Shown here piece by piece: positions 41,052 through 49,346 of a stretch of 64,000 bases of DNA (its first letter is position 1; every line of letters starts with the position of its first letter). The notes beneath the pieces are model-generated. The model was given only the letters and a program-made list of their open reading frames with translations. It had not been told where the DNA came from and did no database searches. This DNA is from Methylocapsa sp. S129. GTDB lineage: Bacteria > Pseudomonadota > Alphaproteobacteria > Rhizobiales > Beijerinckiaceae. The position numbers and the translations under genes were made by a program. The stretch is from contig NZ_LMUI01000016.1 in assembly GCF_009765995.1 (NCBI RefSeq), forward strand, positions 186,001 to 250,000, read 5' to 3'.

Positions 41052-42032
41052 TCAGCCCAACGCGGCTTTCTCGCGCAGCGCCCGGGGTAATGGAAAGAAC
41101 ACCGTCTCATCCGTTGTCGTCAGCGTCTCGACAGCGATGTCATAGCGTTCGGCAAAAGCGTCGATGACCTGTTCGACAAGAATCTCCGGCGCCGAGGCGC
41201 CGGCGGTTATGGCCAGCGAGCCGATGGCGCCAAACATCTGCCAGTCGATCTCCGAGGCGCTCGGCAGAAGGCGTGAAATCTTACATCCGGCCCGCTGCGC
41301 GACCTCCGCCAATCTTTGCGAATTGGAAGAATTGGGCGAGCCGACGACGATCACCGCCTCGACGGATGGCGCGGCGCGCTTGATCGCCTCCTGACGATTG
41401 GTCGTTGCGTAACAAATATCTTCCAGCGCGGGTACGATAATTTTGGGGAAACGCCGCACCAGCGAATCCACGATCCCACGCGTATCGTCGACGGATAGAG
41501 TCGTTTGCGTGACATAGGCGAGATTGCTTTCATCTTCAAAGGTCAGCGCGGCGACCTCCTCGATCGTGCTGACCAGCACGATGGCGCCGGCCGGCAATTG
41601 GCCCATCGTGCCGATCACTTCCGGATGGCCGGCATGGCCAATCAGAATGATCTTGCGGCCGCGCTTGAAATGAACCTGCGCTTCGCGGTGAACCTTGGTG
41701 ACAAGCGGGCAGGTCGCGTCGATCGTGAACAGGCGCCGCGCCAGAGCCTCTTCCGGCACGCTTTTGGCGACGCCATGAGCGGAGAAAATCACCGGCGCCG
41801 AACCCGCCGGCGCCTCGCTCAGCTCTTCGATGAACACCGCGCCCTTGGCCTTCAAGGATTCGACGACATATTTGTTATGGACGATTTCATGCCGCACGTA
41901 GACCGGCGGCCCATAGATTTGCAGGGCGCGCTCGACGACGTCGATCGCCCGCACGACGCCCGCGCAAAAACCGCGCGGGGCGCATAGGATGATTCGAAGT
42001 TTTGGTTTTTGCGACGTCGGAGAACGGGTCAT
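41052..42032 (-). CDS. ispH: 4-hydroxy-3-methylbut-2-enyl diphosphate reductase
   Basis: Iron-sulfur enzyme of the last step of the MEP isoprenoid pathway, producing IPP and DMAPP. Start is the ATG at 42032 (MTRSPTSQ); the open frame continues upstream without family sequence. The three [4Fe-4S] cysteines are in CAPRGFCAGVVRAID, IDATCPLVTKVHREA and LEDICYATTNRQEA. Substrate histidines lie in YVRHEIVHNKYVVE and IGHAGHPEVIG. The EIDWQMFGAIGSLAITAGAS region is also conserved. At 326 residues it matches the family. The usual thrB neighbour is separated in this genome (15196). Confidence 0.98.
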   Translation of the reverse strand: MTRSPTSQKPKLRIILCAPRGFCAGVVRAIDVVERALQIYGPPVYVRHEIVHNKYVVESLKAKGAVFIEELSEAPAGSAPVIFSAHGVAKSVPEEALARRLFTIDATCPLVTKVHREAQVHFKRGRKIILIGHAGHPEVIGTMGQLPAGAIVLVSTIEEVAALTFEDESNLAYVTQTTLSVDDTRGIVDSLVRRFPKIIVPALEDICYATTNRQEAIKRAAPSVEAVIVVGSPNSSNSQRLAEVAQRAGCKISRLLPSASEIDWQMFGAIGSLAITAGASAPEILVEQVIDAFAERYDIAVETLTTTDETVFFPLPRALREKAALG

Positions 42033-42200
42033 GATGGCGAAGGTTTTCGGGAAGCTGCGGCCGTAAGTCAATAGGGTTGTCGTTGCGCGAGCTTTGCGGC
42101 GGCCCGTCAGGAGATCCGCGCAAGATGCCGTGATCGGGGCTGGCGCGAGCGCTTCATTGGCTCTAAGAGCGCCTTGCTTTCGCTCCGCGAGGATCCTCTT

Positions 42201-43583
42201 TTGACCGCTGCATCCGCCGCCGTTCTTGTCAAGCCGCGCGCCGTTTTTACGGAAGGCTCGACGATGCGCCACGTCGCGGTGATGACGGCGACCGGCTCCA
42301 TCGGCCTGATGGCGATCTTCTTCGTCGATCTTTTGTCGCTGCTTTATGTCTCGCGTTTGGGCGATCAATCGCTGAAGGCGGCGGTTGGTTATTCCAGTCA
42401 AGTGCTGTTTCTCGCCATGTCGATCAATATCGGTCTGACGATCGCCGTCACCGCCACAGTTTCGCGCGCGCTGGGCGCGGGCGATCGGCCCCGGGCGAGA
42501 CGTCTGGCGGCTTCGGGGCTGGCGATCGCCGGAATATTTGCGACGATCATCGCCGCGGCGCTGCTTGTCTTTCGCGGTCCGATTCTTGAGCACGCTTTGC
42601 ATGCGCAGGGCCATGCGGGCGAAGTCGCCTATCAATTTCTCGCCATCACCTTGCCAGCCAATATCCCGATGGCTCTGGGCATGTGCCTTTCCGGCGTGCT
42701 GCGCGCCACGGGCGACGCCCGGCGCGCGATGTATGTGACGCTGGCGGGCGGGGCCGTCACGGCGTTCACGGACCCGCTGCTGATTTTCGGATTTGGGCTG
42801 GGCGTCTATGGCGCGGCCTGGGCGACGGTGATTTCGCGGTTGGTGTTTCTTGGCGTCGGCGCCTATGGCGCGATCTTTATTCACGACCTTGTCGGGCGCC
42901 CTGACTGGCGATCGATCCGGCGCGATCTGCGGCCCATCATGGGGATCGGCCTGCCATCCATTCTGGCCAATCTGGCGACGCCCGTCGCCGCCGTCTACGT
43001 CACGCGCGTGATCTCGGATTTCGGCGAAGCGGCGGTCGCGGCGGTCGCCACGACGGACCGCGTCATCCCCGTCGCCTTCGGCGTCATTTTCGCGCTGACC
43101 GGCGCCGTCGGACCGATCCTCGGCCAGAATCTCGGCGCGAAACTGATGCATCGGGTGCGCCGCGCGTTAACCGATTCATTCCTGCTGTCCGTCGGCTATG
43201 TCTTGATCGCGTGGGCGGTGTTGTTCGTCGTTAGCCCCTGGATCAATTGGGCGTTCGACGCGCAAGGGGAAAACGCCCGTCTCGTCACGTTTTTCTGCAC
43301 CTATGGCGTGTCGGCGTGGGTGTTCGTCACTTGTCTTTTCGTCGCCAATACGGCGTTCAACAATCTTGGCTTTCCGCTGCTGGCGACCGTCTTCAACTGG
43401 GGCCGCGCCACTTTGGGGACCATTCCGTTCGTGACGATCGGCGCGAGGATTGGCGGGCGCGAACACGGCGTGGAGGGCGCGATGTTAGGAGTGGCCGCCG
43501 GCGCCGCCATATTTGGAATAAGCGCAGTGATCGCGGCTTATTGGGTGACGGGGCGGCTCGCAAAACGCATCGAAAAGCTCTAG
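42201..43583 (+). CDS. MATE family multidrug/toxin efflux transporter
   Basis: A 460-residue protein with twelve helices in two bundles. The start is probably the TTG at 42201, preceded by GAGG. MATE features include FFVDLLSLLYVSRLGDQSL in the first helix, LGAGDRPRARRLAASGL in the loop after helix 2, and the matching half-repeat with GAVGPILGQNLGAKLMHRVR. These proteins exchange cationic drugs or organic acids for Na+ or H+. Divergent from ispH with a 168-bp gap. Confidence 0.92.
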   Translation: MTAASAAVLVKPRAVFTEGSTMRHVAVMTATGSIGLMAIFFVDLLSLLYVSRLGDQSLKAAVGYSSQVLFLAMSINIGLTIAVTATVSRALGAGDRPRARRLAASGLAIAGIFATIIAAALLVFRGPILEHALHAQGHAGEVAYQFLAITLPANIPMALGMCLSGVLRATGDARRAMYVTLAGGAVTAFTDPLLIFGFGLGVYGAAWATVISRLVFLGVGAYGAIFIHDLVGRPDWRSIRRDLRPIMGIGLPSILANLATPVAAVYVTRVISDFGEAAVAAVATTDRVIPVAFGVIFALTGAVGPILGQNLGAKLMHRVRRALTDSFLLSVGYVLIAWAVLFVVSPWINWAFDAQGENARLVTFFCTYGVSAWVFVTCLFVANTAFNNLGFPLLATVFNWGRATLGTIPFVTIGARIGGREHGVEGAMLGVAAGAAIFGISAVIAAYWVTGRLAKRIEKL

Positions 43584-43629
43584 GGTCGTTTACGCCCCGG
43601 CGGGGCGCCTCACAGGGGGATGCTTCTCC

Positions 43630-44352
43630 ATGAATCTCAACGACATCATTCAAGCAGCCCAAGGCGGGCAGGGCGTCAATAATCTGGCGAGCCAGTTCGG
43701 CCTGACGCCCGAGCAGACCCAGGCGGCCATCCAGGCGATGATCCCCGCCTTTTCGACAGGCTTGCAGAGAACGGCGCAGGATCCGACCGGTCTTGGCGGC
43801 ATTCTCTCGCAACTCACCAGCGGCGTGCATCAGGGTTCGTTCACCGACCCGAGCCAGGCGGGCGCGGCTGCCGGAGCGGGCGGCGGCGTGCTCGGCCAGA
43901 TCTTTGGTTCGCCGCAGATTACCACGCAGATCAGCCAGCAGGCTTCGCAGATTTCGGGCATCAGCCCGCAGATCGTTCAGCAGATGATGCCGATCGTTGC
44001 TTCGATGCTGATGGGCGGCCTGTTCCATTCGATGACCTCTCAGGGGCTCGGCGGCATTCTTGGCCAACTCGCCGGCGCCGCAAATAGCCCGGGCGGCCTG
44101 GGTTCGGCCGTCAATCCGTCAGGCGCCGCTCAACCGGCTGGCGGCCTGTTCGGCGGTCTTCTGAGCAACGTGCTCGGCGGGCTCTTCGGCGGCGGCGGCG
44201 CGTCGGGCGCGGCTGCTCCTCAATCGGCGGCGTTGCAGGCCGGGCTCAATACGCTGAGCAGTATGTTTCAGGCCGGCGTGCAGGTCTCCCAGACGCATCA
44301 GCAGGGCCTGAGCGATATTCTCAACTCGCTGACCACCCCAAACCGCAGCTAG
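43630..44352 (+). CDS. DUF937 (YidB-like) Gln/Gly-rich protein
   Basis: A 240-residue protein of unknown role. It starts MNLNDIIQAAQGGQGVNNLA, the DUF937 opening, and has two helical hydrophobic modules (TPEQTQAAIQAMIPAFSTGL and SPQIVQQMMPIVASMLMGGL) separated by Gln- and Gly-rich segments. A low-complexity tail contains GGLFGGLLSNVLGG. No signal peptide or clear transmembrane helix. Start ATG with GGGGGA upstream. It lies 46 bp past the MATE gene and may be co-transcribed with it. Confidence 0.9.
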   Translation: MNLNDIIQAAQGGQGVNNLASQFGLTPEQTQAAIQAMIPAFSTGLQRTAQDPTGLGGILSQLTSGVHQGSFTDPSQAGAAAGAGGGVLGQIFGSPQITTQISQQASQISGISPQIVQQMMPIVASMLMGGLFHSMTSQGLGGILGQLAGAANSPGGLGSAVNPSGAAQPAGGLFGGLLSNVLGGLFGGGGASGAAAPQSAALQAGLNTLSSMFQAGVQVSQTHQQGLSDILNSLTTPNRS

Positions 44353-45123
44353 GCGGCGGCGTCCGCTATCGCCGCGACGGCCTTGAGCCGTCACCGCGTC
44401 TTGAACGCGATGGCTTTTGGCCAAATTGCCGGTCGCCGTGGCGATGGACGGGCGGGGATGGCGATGCGACTTGTCCCGTTCTGGAGAATAGCCGCGATCG
44501 AGGGCGATCGGCTTTGGCGCGCGCTATGCGAAGGGGCTGGATGGCGCAGGCGTCATCTCCGGCCGTCAACCGCTCGCTTCCTGCTTGGGCGATGGATTGA
44601 AGGCCGCGGCGCTCGCCAAAAGCCACGGCGGCGCACAATGTTATTTCTGGAAATAAGAATTAATGCTAAGGTTTAAATTTAGTTTTCCAGAAGACGATCT
44701 TCAGGGAGACCCGCCTTTGACGCCCTCATTCTCTGCGCCCGAAAGTTCGATCGCTTGGCCAAGGCGCCGGCGGGCGGGGCGGTTTGGCCGTCGGAGACGA
44801 ACCGGGCGCCGAAAGGCCGCGGGCGCTATTTCCTGCCCGAAAATTTCGATGTGGAAGCTCGGAGGGGGTCAAGTCCTTGATATCGCCTGTTTCGCGGATG
44901 CCCGCGCTTTTCCGGGCGGGCGAGAATCAAGGACTTAGCGTGAGTTTTGACGCGCCATGCCGGGTCATTCGGGCGCTCCGGCTATTCCCGGGCTATTCCA
45001 CCGCTGATCGCCGTTCTCGACTTTCCCTTCGCCTGGGGCGCTTCGTTGCGTTGTCGCCTGGGGCCGACTATCTAACCGCGGTCTCTCACGGGCTTGCCCG
45101 CTCACCCTCTTCCGGAATCTTTC
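44353..45123. other. Gap without a supported gene between DUF937 and gshA
   Basis: This span of about 770 bp contains only short frames of arginine-rich, non-family character, such as 44383-44676. An AT-rich patch at 44640-44690 (GGAAATAAGAATTAATGC) resembles a promoter. A structured inverted repeat lies at 44871-44936. No tRNA or riboswitch pattern was recognised. Confidence 0.5.
44871..44936. repeat. Inverted repeat with GC-rich inner dyad upstream of gshA
   Basis: AAGTCCTTGAT (44871-44881) and ATCAAGGACTT (44926-44936) are perfect complements. The 44-bp interior includes a CCCG...CGGG dyad. It resembles a minimal version of the nested repeats elsewhere in the window, though without their shared terminal sequence. 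Confidence 0.55.
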
Positions 45124-46494
45124 ATGGCCCGCGATATCATTGACGCCCATTCTGTGGAGTCGCGCGACGCGCTCGTCTCCTGGCTGGAGGCGGGGTGTAA
45201 GCCCGCCGCGTCATTCCGGGTCGGGACCGAACACGAAAAGATTCCCTTCTATCGCGCGGATTTGACGCCGGTCCCCTACGAGGGCGCGCGCGGCATTCGG
45301 GCGCTGCTTGAGGGCATGCAAAGCTTGCTCGGCTGGGAGGCGATCGTCGACGGGGACAATCTCATCGGCCTGTTCGACGCCGCCGGGGGAGGGGCCATCT
45401 CCCTGGAGCCGGGCGGTCAATTCGAACTGTCGGGCGCGCCGCTGGAAACCGTGCACCAGACCGCGGCGGAGATCGACGCCCACTTGCGTCAGGTCAGCGA
45501 AATTGGGGCGCCGCTCGGCATCGGTTTTCTGGCGCTGGGCATGAGCCCGAAATGGACCCTGGCGCAAACGCCTATTATGCCGAAGGGTCGCTACCAGATC
45601 ATGGCGCGCTATATGCCGAAGGTGGGAACGCGCGGCCTGGATATGATGTTTCGCACCGCGACCGTGCAATCCAATCTGGATTTTTCCGATGAAGCCGACA
45701 TGGTCAAAAAGCTGCGCGTCGGGCTCGCATTGCAGCCTTTGTTGACGGCGCTCTTCGCCAATTCGCCTTTCACCGACGGCAAGCTCAATGGTTTTCTTTC
45801 CGCGCGTTCGGAAATCTGGCGCCACACCGACAATCATCGCGCGGGAATGCTGCCTTTCGCCTTCGAGCCGGGCATGGGTTTTGAACGCTATGTCGATTAT
45901 GCGCTCGATGTGCCGATGTATTTTGTCAAAAGGGGCGCCCAATATCACGATGTTGCAGGCGCGAGCTTCCGCGATCTGCTGGCTGGCCGGCTTGAAGCCC
46001 TGCCGGGCGAGCGTGCGACGATATCCGATTGGGCCAATCACCTTTCAACGATTTTTCCGGAAGTGCGCCTGAAGCGTTATCTCGAAATGCGCGGCGCGGA
46101 TGTCGGGCCGGCGGCGCGGATATGCGCGCTGTCGGCTTTGATGGTCGGTCTCTATTACGATTCAGCCGCGCTCGACTCCGCTTTCGATCTTGTCCGGGAC
46201 TGGAGCGCCGCCGAGCGCCAAAAGCTGCGTGACGACGTCCCGCGTCTTGCGCTTGGCGCGACGATCGCCGGCCGGCGCCTGACCGAGATCGGGCGTGAAA
46301 TATTGGCGCTCGCACGCGCGGGTCTTGGGAGGCGCGCGCGGCTTGACGAGAGCGGGCGCAATGAAGCGGTCTATCTCGATCCGCTTGACGAATTCATTGA
46401 GACGGGCCGTGTCGCGGCTCAGGATTGGATTGCTCGTTTTGAAGGCGAATGGAACGGCGCGGTCGATCCAGCCTTCACTGAGGCCTGCTACTGA
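45124..46494 (+). CDS. gshA: Glutamate-cysteine ligase (plant/alphaproteobacterial type)
   Basis: First enzyme of glutathione synthesis, forming gamma-glutamylcysteine with ATP. The 456-residue protein starts MARDIIDAHSVESRDAL at the ATG at 45124 and belongs to the GCS2 class. Characteristic segments include FRVGTEHEKIPFYRADLTPV (ATP/metal glutamates), SLEPGGQFELSGAPLETVHQ, TATVQSNLDFSDEADMVKKL and SARSEIWRHTDNHRAGMLPF. Several glutathione-using proteins occur in the window (MAPEG and possibly the peroxiredoxin). The rsmE gene is nearby as in many relatives. The 3' end overlaps the convergent porin-like stub by 7 bp. Confidence 0.97.
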   Translation: MARDIIDAHSVESRDALVSWLEAGCKPAASFRVGTEHEKIPFYRADLTPVPYEGARGIRALLEGMQSLLGWEAIVDGDNLIGLFDAAGGGAISLEPGGQFELSGAPLETVHQTAAEIDAHLRQVSEIGAPLGIGFLALGMSPKWTLAQTPIMPKGRYQIMARYMPKVGTRGLDMMFRTATVQSNLDFSDEADMVKKLRVGLALQPLLTALFANSPFTDGKLNGFLSARSEIWRHTDNHRAGMLPFAFEPGMGFERYVDYALDVPMYFVKRGAQYHDVAGASFRDLLAGRLEALPGERATISDWANHLSTIFPEVRLKRYLEMRGADVGPAARICALSALMVGLYYDSAALDSAFDLVRDWSAAERQKLRDDVPRLALGATIAGRRLTEIGREILALARAGLGRRARLDESGRNEAVYLDPLDEFIETGRVAAQDWIARFEGEWNGAVDPAFTEACY

Positions 46495-46868
46495 CCGTTG
46501 ATGATCCAGCGTGGGTTCGTGTCTTTCCGGACGCCGACGTAAACGCGGCCTGGCCCGGCCGCCGTATCAAATCGCAAATCGCCGGACGCCGCCGCCTCGG
46601 TGTCGAACCCCTTGTTGGCGGGATTGCCGCCAAAATGCGGACCGAAAGCATTCGTCGATCCGCCGCCCGCCGATCCAAATCCCGCCCCGGCGCTGATCCG
46701 GCCGCTGATCTTGATGCAGGCGTTCGATCCGGCGACCGGGAAGAAGCCTTCGCCCAGCGTGGCGCAATGCGTATCGGCTTTGGCGGCTTGCGGCGGCTGG
46801 ATATCGTTGGCGCTAGCCGCCTGAACGGCCGCCGACGCCAAGACCAAGCCCAAACTCAAACGAATCAT
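46488..46868 (-). CDS. Short porin-like protein (N-terminal porin motif only)
   Basis: A 126-residue exported protein. The ATG at 46868 gives a signal peptide (LGLVLASAAVQAASAND). The mature start contains HCATLGEGFFPVAGSNACIK then ISGRISAGAGFG, which is the conserved opening of Hyphomicrobiales porins (Cys...Gly-Phe-Phe-x-x-Pro-Gly...Cys-x-Lys-x-Gly-Arg). These are normally 350-500 residues long, but here the chain ends after about three strands. It may be a truncated porin gene that kept its start and stop, or a genuine small outer-membrane or periplasmic protein. Both disulfide cysteines are kept. Confidence 0.75.
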   Translation of the reverse strand: MIRLSLGLVLASAAVQAASANDIQPPQAAKADTHCATLGEGFFPVAGSNACIKISGRISAGAGFGSAGGGSTNAFGPHFGGNPANKGFDTEAAASGDLRFDTAAGPGRVYVGVRKDTNPRWIINGQ

Positions 46869-47009
46869 CCAACAAGCTCCCGGCGTCATGACGATTCTCA
46901 CGCCTCCCTAGCGTCACATTTGGATCGACTTCGTGGCGGCTTCGGGGCGGGGGAGACAATTTTCTGTCTTTATGCGCCCTGCGTTGCCGAGGCGCCACAG
47001 CGATTTTGC

Positions 47010-47753
47010 CTAGCGCCAGTCGCCAAGCTGCGCCTGGATCAGCGCCAGGGCGGCGACCGCGGCGGTGTCGGCGCGCAAAATGCGCGGGCCCAGCGAGAGC
47101 CGCAGGACATTAGGCAAGCGCAAAATGGCCGCCCGCTCCGCCTCGTCAAAACCGCCCTCAGGCCCAATCAGCAAGGCGACGCCGCCCGGCGCCGCCCGGC
47201 CGGCGAGCGCCGCAACGGGATTAGCTTGCGGCGCGTCCTCATCGCAAAAGATCAGCAATCTTTGCGCCGGCCAAGCGTCGAGCGCTTTATCGAGCGTCTC
47301 CTCGGCCAATATTTCGGGCAGCCAGATGATCCCGCATTGCTCGGCCGCTTCTTGCGCATTGGCGCGAAGCCGATCGAGATTGATACGGCTGGCTTGCGTT
47401 CGACGCGTCATCACGGGCCTGAGCCGGCGCGCGCCCATTTCCACCGCCTTTTGCGCCATATAATCCAGGCGCGCATGTTTGAGCGGCGCGAAGAGATAGT
47501 CGAGATCGGGCGCAAATTCCTGCGCTCGCAAGCGTGCGCCGATGGCGAGCGCGGCGCTCTTACGGGTCGCGCCTTCGATGCTGGCGACAAATTCGCCCTC
47601 GCGGCCGTTGAAGACCAGAACGCGCGCGCCCTCGCGCAGGCGCAGCACGTTGAGAAGATAGTTCGCCTGTTCCGGCGTGAGGACGATTTTGCCGCCTTCA
47701 TTCAAAGGCGCATCGACATATAAGCGCGGGCTTGAAAAATCTGTGCGCGCCAT
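47010..47753 (-). CDS. rsmE: 16S rRNA (uracil(1498)-N(3))-methyltransferase
   Basis: SPOUT methyltransferase that modifies U1498 in the decoding centre of 16S rRNA. The 247-residue protein has the N-terminal PUA-like domain (TPEQANYLLNVLRLREGARV) and a trefoil-knot catalytic domain. The latter carries KAVEMGARRLRPVMTRRTQA, ALLIGPEGGFDEAERAAI and LRLSLGPRILRADTAAVAAL, all diagnostic. The ATG at 47753 begins MARTDFSSPRLYVD. It lies downstream of nothing on its strand for 165 bp. Confidence 0.97.
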   Translation of the reverse strand: MARTDFSSPRLYVDAPLNEGGKIVLTPEQANYLLNVLRLREGARVLVFNGREGEFVASIEGATRKSAALAIGARLRAQEFAPDLDYLFAPLKHARLDYMAQKAVEMGARRLRPVMTRRTQASRINLDRLRANAQEAAEQCGIIWLPEILAEETLDKALDAWPAQRLLIFCDEDAPQANPVAALAGRAAPGGVALLIGPEGGFDEAERAAILRLPNVLRLSLGPRILRADTAAVAALALIQAQLGDWR

Positions 47754-47918
47754 CAAGGCCTCCGCGAGGGGCTGGAATCGGGAGCCTCCCTATAGCATCC
47801 CGGCAGAATGCCGGGCGCCAGCGACGTCTGGAAAAACGCGCCGGTTCCGTCCTGTTGTTTCAGCGGATTGGGTTTGAGGACAATCGGGCGCTACGCCGTC
47901 AGCGTCTTTACGCCGACG

Positions 47919-49061
47919 CTACGCGGCCTGGGAGGTTGGCCGTGCCGCCAATGTCGGGTCGAGCACGATGCGATCGCGTCCGGATTCCTTGCCAAGATAG
48001 AGCGCCAAGTCCGCGCGCCTTGTCAGTTCCTCGACGGGTTCGCCCGGTGTGTATTGGGTGACGCCGATGGTGATTGTCACATGCAGATCCGGATCGATGG
48101 CCGTCCAGTCGTATCCGGCGAGCCGTTCGCGCAGGCGCTCCAGAGATGCTTCCGCGGCGTGAAGCGTCGTCGCCGTGAGTATGACCAGGAATTCCTCGCC
48201 GCCATAGCGGCCGATCCGGTCGGTCGCGCGGATCGCGCCAGAGGCGATCTCCGAAAAGATTTGCAACGCCCGATCGCCGGCCAGGTGCCCATAGGCGTCG
48301 TTGATCCGTTTGAAATGATCGATGTCGACCAACGCAACCGACAGCGCCAGGCTCGTGCGCCCGCATGACGCAATCTGCTCGTCGAGCCATTTCGTGATCG
48401 ATCGCCGATTTGGCAGGCCGGTCAGTTCGTCCCTGTTCGCCAGGACTTCGATGCGGTTGATGGCGGCCTTCAGGGCTTTGTTCTTTTCGCCGAGGCGTCG
48501 CTGCAGCTTTCGGAAGAAAGTGGCGATCCAGACGCAGCGCGCCAGCAATCCGACGACGACGCCCCCGGTCAACGCCTGCCCTGCGAGCGACGAGGTCGGC
48601 ATCGCCAGCCGTGGTCCGACGAAGAATATCACCGCCACAGCCCCGATGGAGGCGCCGGCCCAGCAAATGGCGAGACTTCTGGTGTTGGGCGCCATGAAGC
48701 TGAAGGCGCCGATGGCGAAGAGCGTCGCGAAAGGCTGAAAGCCGATCTGCGGAGCGACGAGCGCGACGCCGAGCGCGACCGATATGGCGTAAAGTTGCTG
48801 CGGCAGAAAGAGGGTGGGGTCCTTTTGCCTGTGGCTCCATCCGCTGCTGTGCGCCCAGTGCACGGCGCCGACAAGAAGCGCAAAGAGCGCGATGACGGTC
48901 AGCGGAACGCGCACGTCGACAAAGCCGACCGCAGAATAGCCAAACAGCATGAGGGAATCGTAGAGATAGGCGAAAGCGATCGTGATTTGAGTCCGCTTCA
49001 GACTGCGCAGCAACCTTGCGGCCTCGGCGCCATTGTCCGATTGCAGTTTGACCTGAGACAT
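47919..49061 (-). CDS. Membrane-bound diguanylate cyclase (GGDEF)
   Basis: A 380-residue c-di-GMP synthase. The first 190 residues contain about five or six transmembrane helices of MASE-like character (IALFALLVGAVHWAHSSG, GVALVAPQIGF). A short coil (LGEKNKALKAAINRIEVLAN) links to the GGDEF domain with RDELTGLPNRRSI, DIDHFKRINDAYGHLAGD and the active site RYGGEEFLVIL. GGEEF is a functional variant. An inhibitory RxxD site four residues before is not obvious. No EAL domain. Divergent from yifB across an AT-rich 285-bp promoter region. Confidence 0.95.
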   Translation of the reverse strand: MSQVKLQSDNGAEAARLLRSLKRTQITIAFAYLYDSLMLFGYSAVGFVDVRVPLTVIALFALLVGAVHWAHSSGWSHRQKDPTLFLPQQLYAISVALGVALVAPQIGFQPFATLFAIGAFSFMAPNTRSLAICWAGASIGAVAVIFFVGPRLAMPTSSLAGQALTGGVVVGLLARCVWIATFFRKLQRRLGEKNKALKAAINRIEVLANRDELTGLPNRRSITKWLDEQIASCGRTSLALSVALVDIDHFKRINDAYGHLAGDRALQIFSEIASGAIRATDRIGRYGGEEFLVILTATTLHAAEASLERLRERLAGYDWTAIDPDLHVTITIGVTQYTPGEPVEELTRRADLALYLGKESGRDRIVLDPTLAARPTSQAA

Positions 49062-49346
49062 TCAGATTTCCCGCCCGACAACCTTGCCTCTTTTGAGAAC
49101 TCAACAATAAGAAAATCAAAACTTTCATAATAAGATTGAAGTCTTGTTGAAGGGCGGGTCCAACTATCGATAAAATCTTATGATTTATTGGCCTGTCTTG
49201 GTCGCGCCGCCGCGGCGGGCCGTTGTGCGCCGAATCGATTTGCTCTGAGATTCTCGCGCAATTTCGCTTGCCTTGTCTCGTTTGTTCTGCAAATGTTCCT
49301 GTCATCGCCGTCGGGAATGGCGGGCTGGCTTTTGAGCGGGGGCGCT

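Noticed and set aside
42033-43151. Upstream extension of the ispH frame
   Set aside because: It lies antisense to the MATE gene. The ispH homology and start are at 42032.
44383-44676. 97-codon frame between the DUF937 gene and gshA
   Set aside because: Composition is dominated by Arg and Gly with no domain pattern, and there is no proper start signal.
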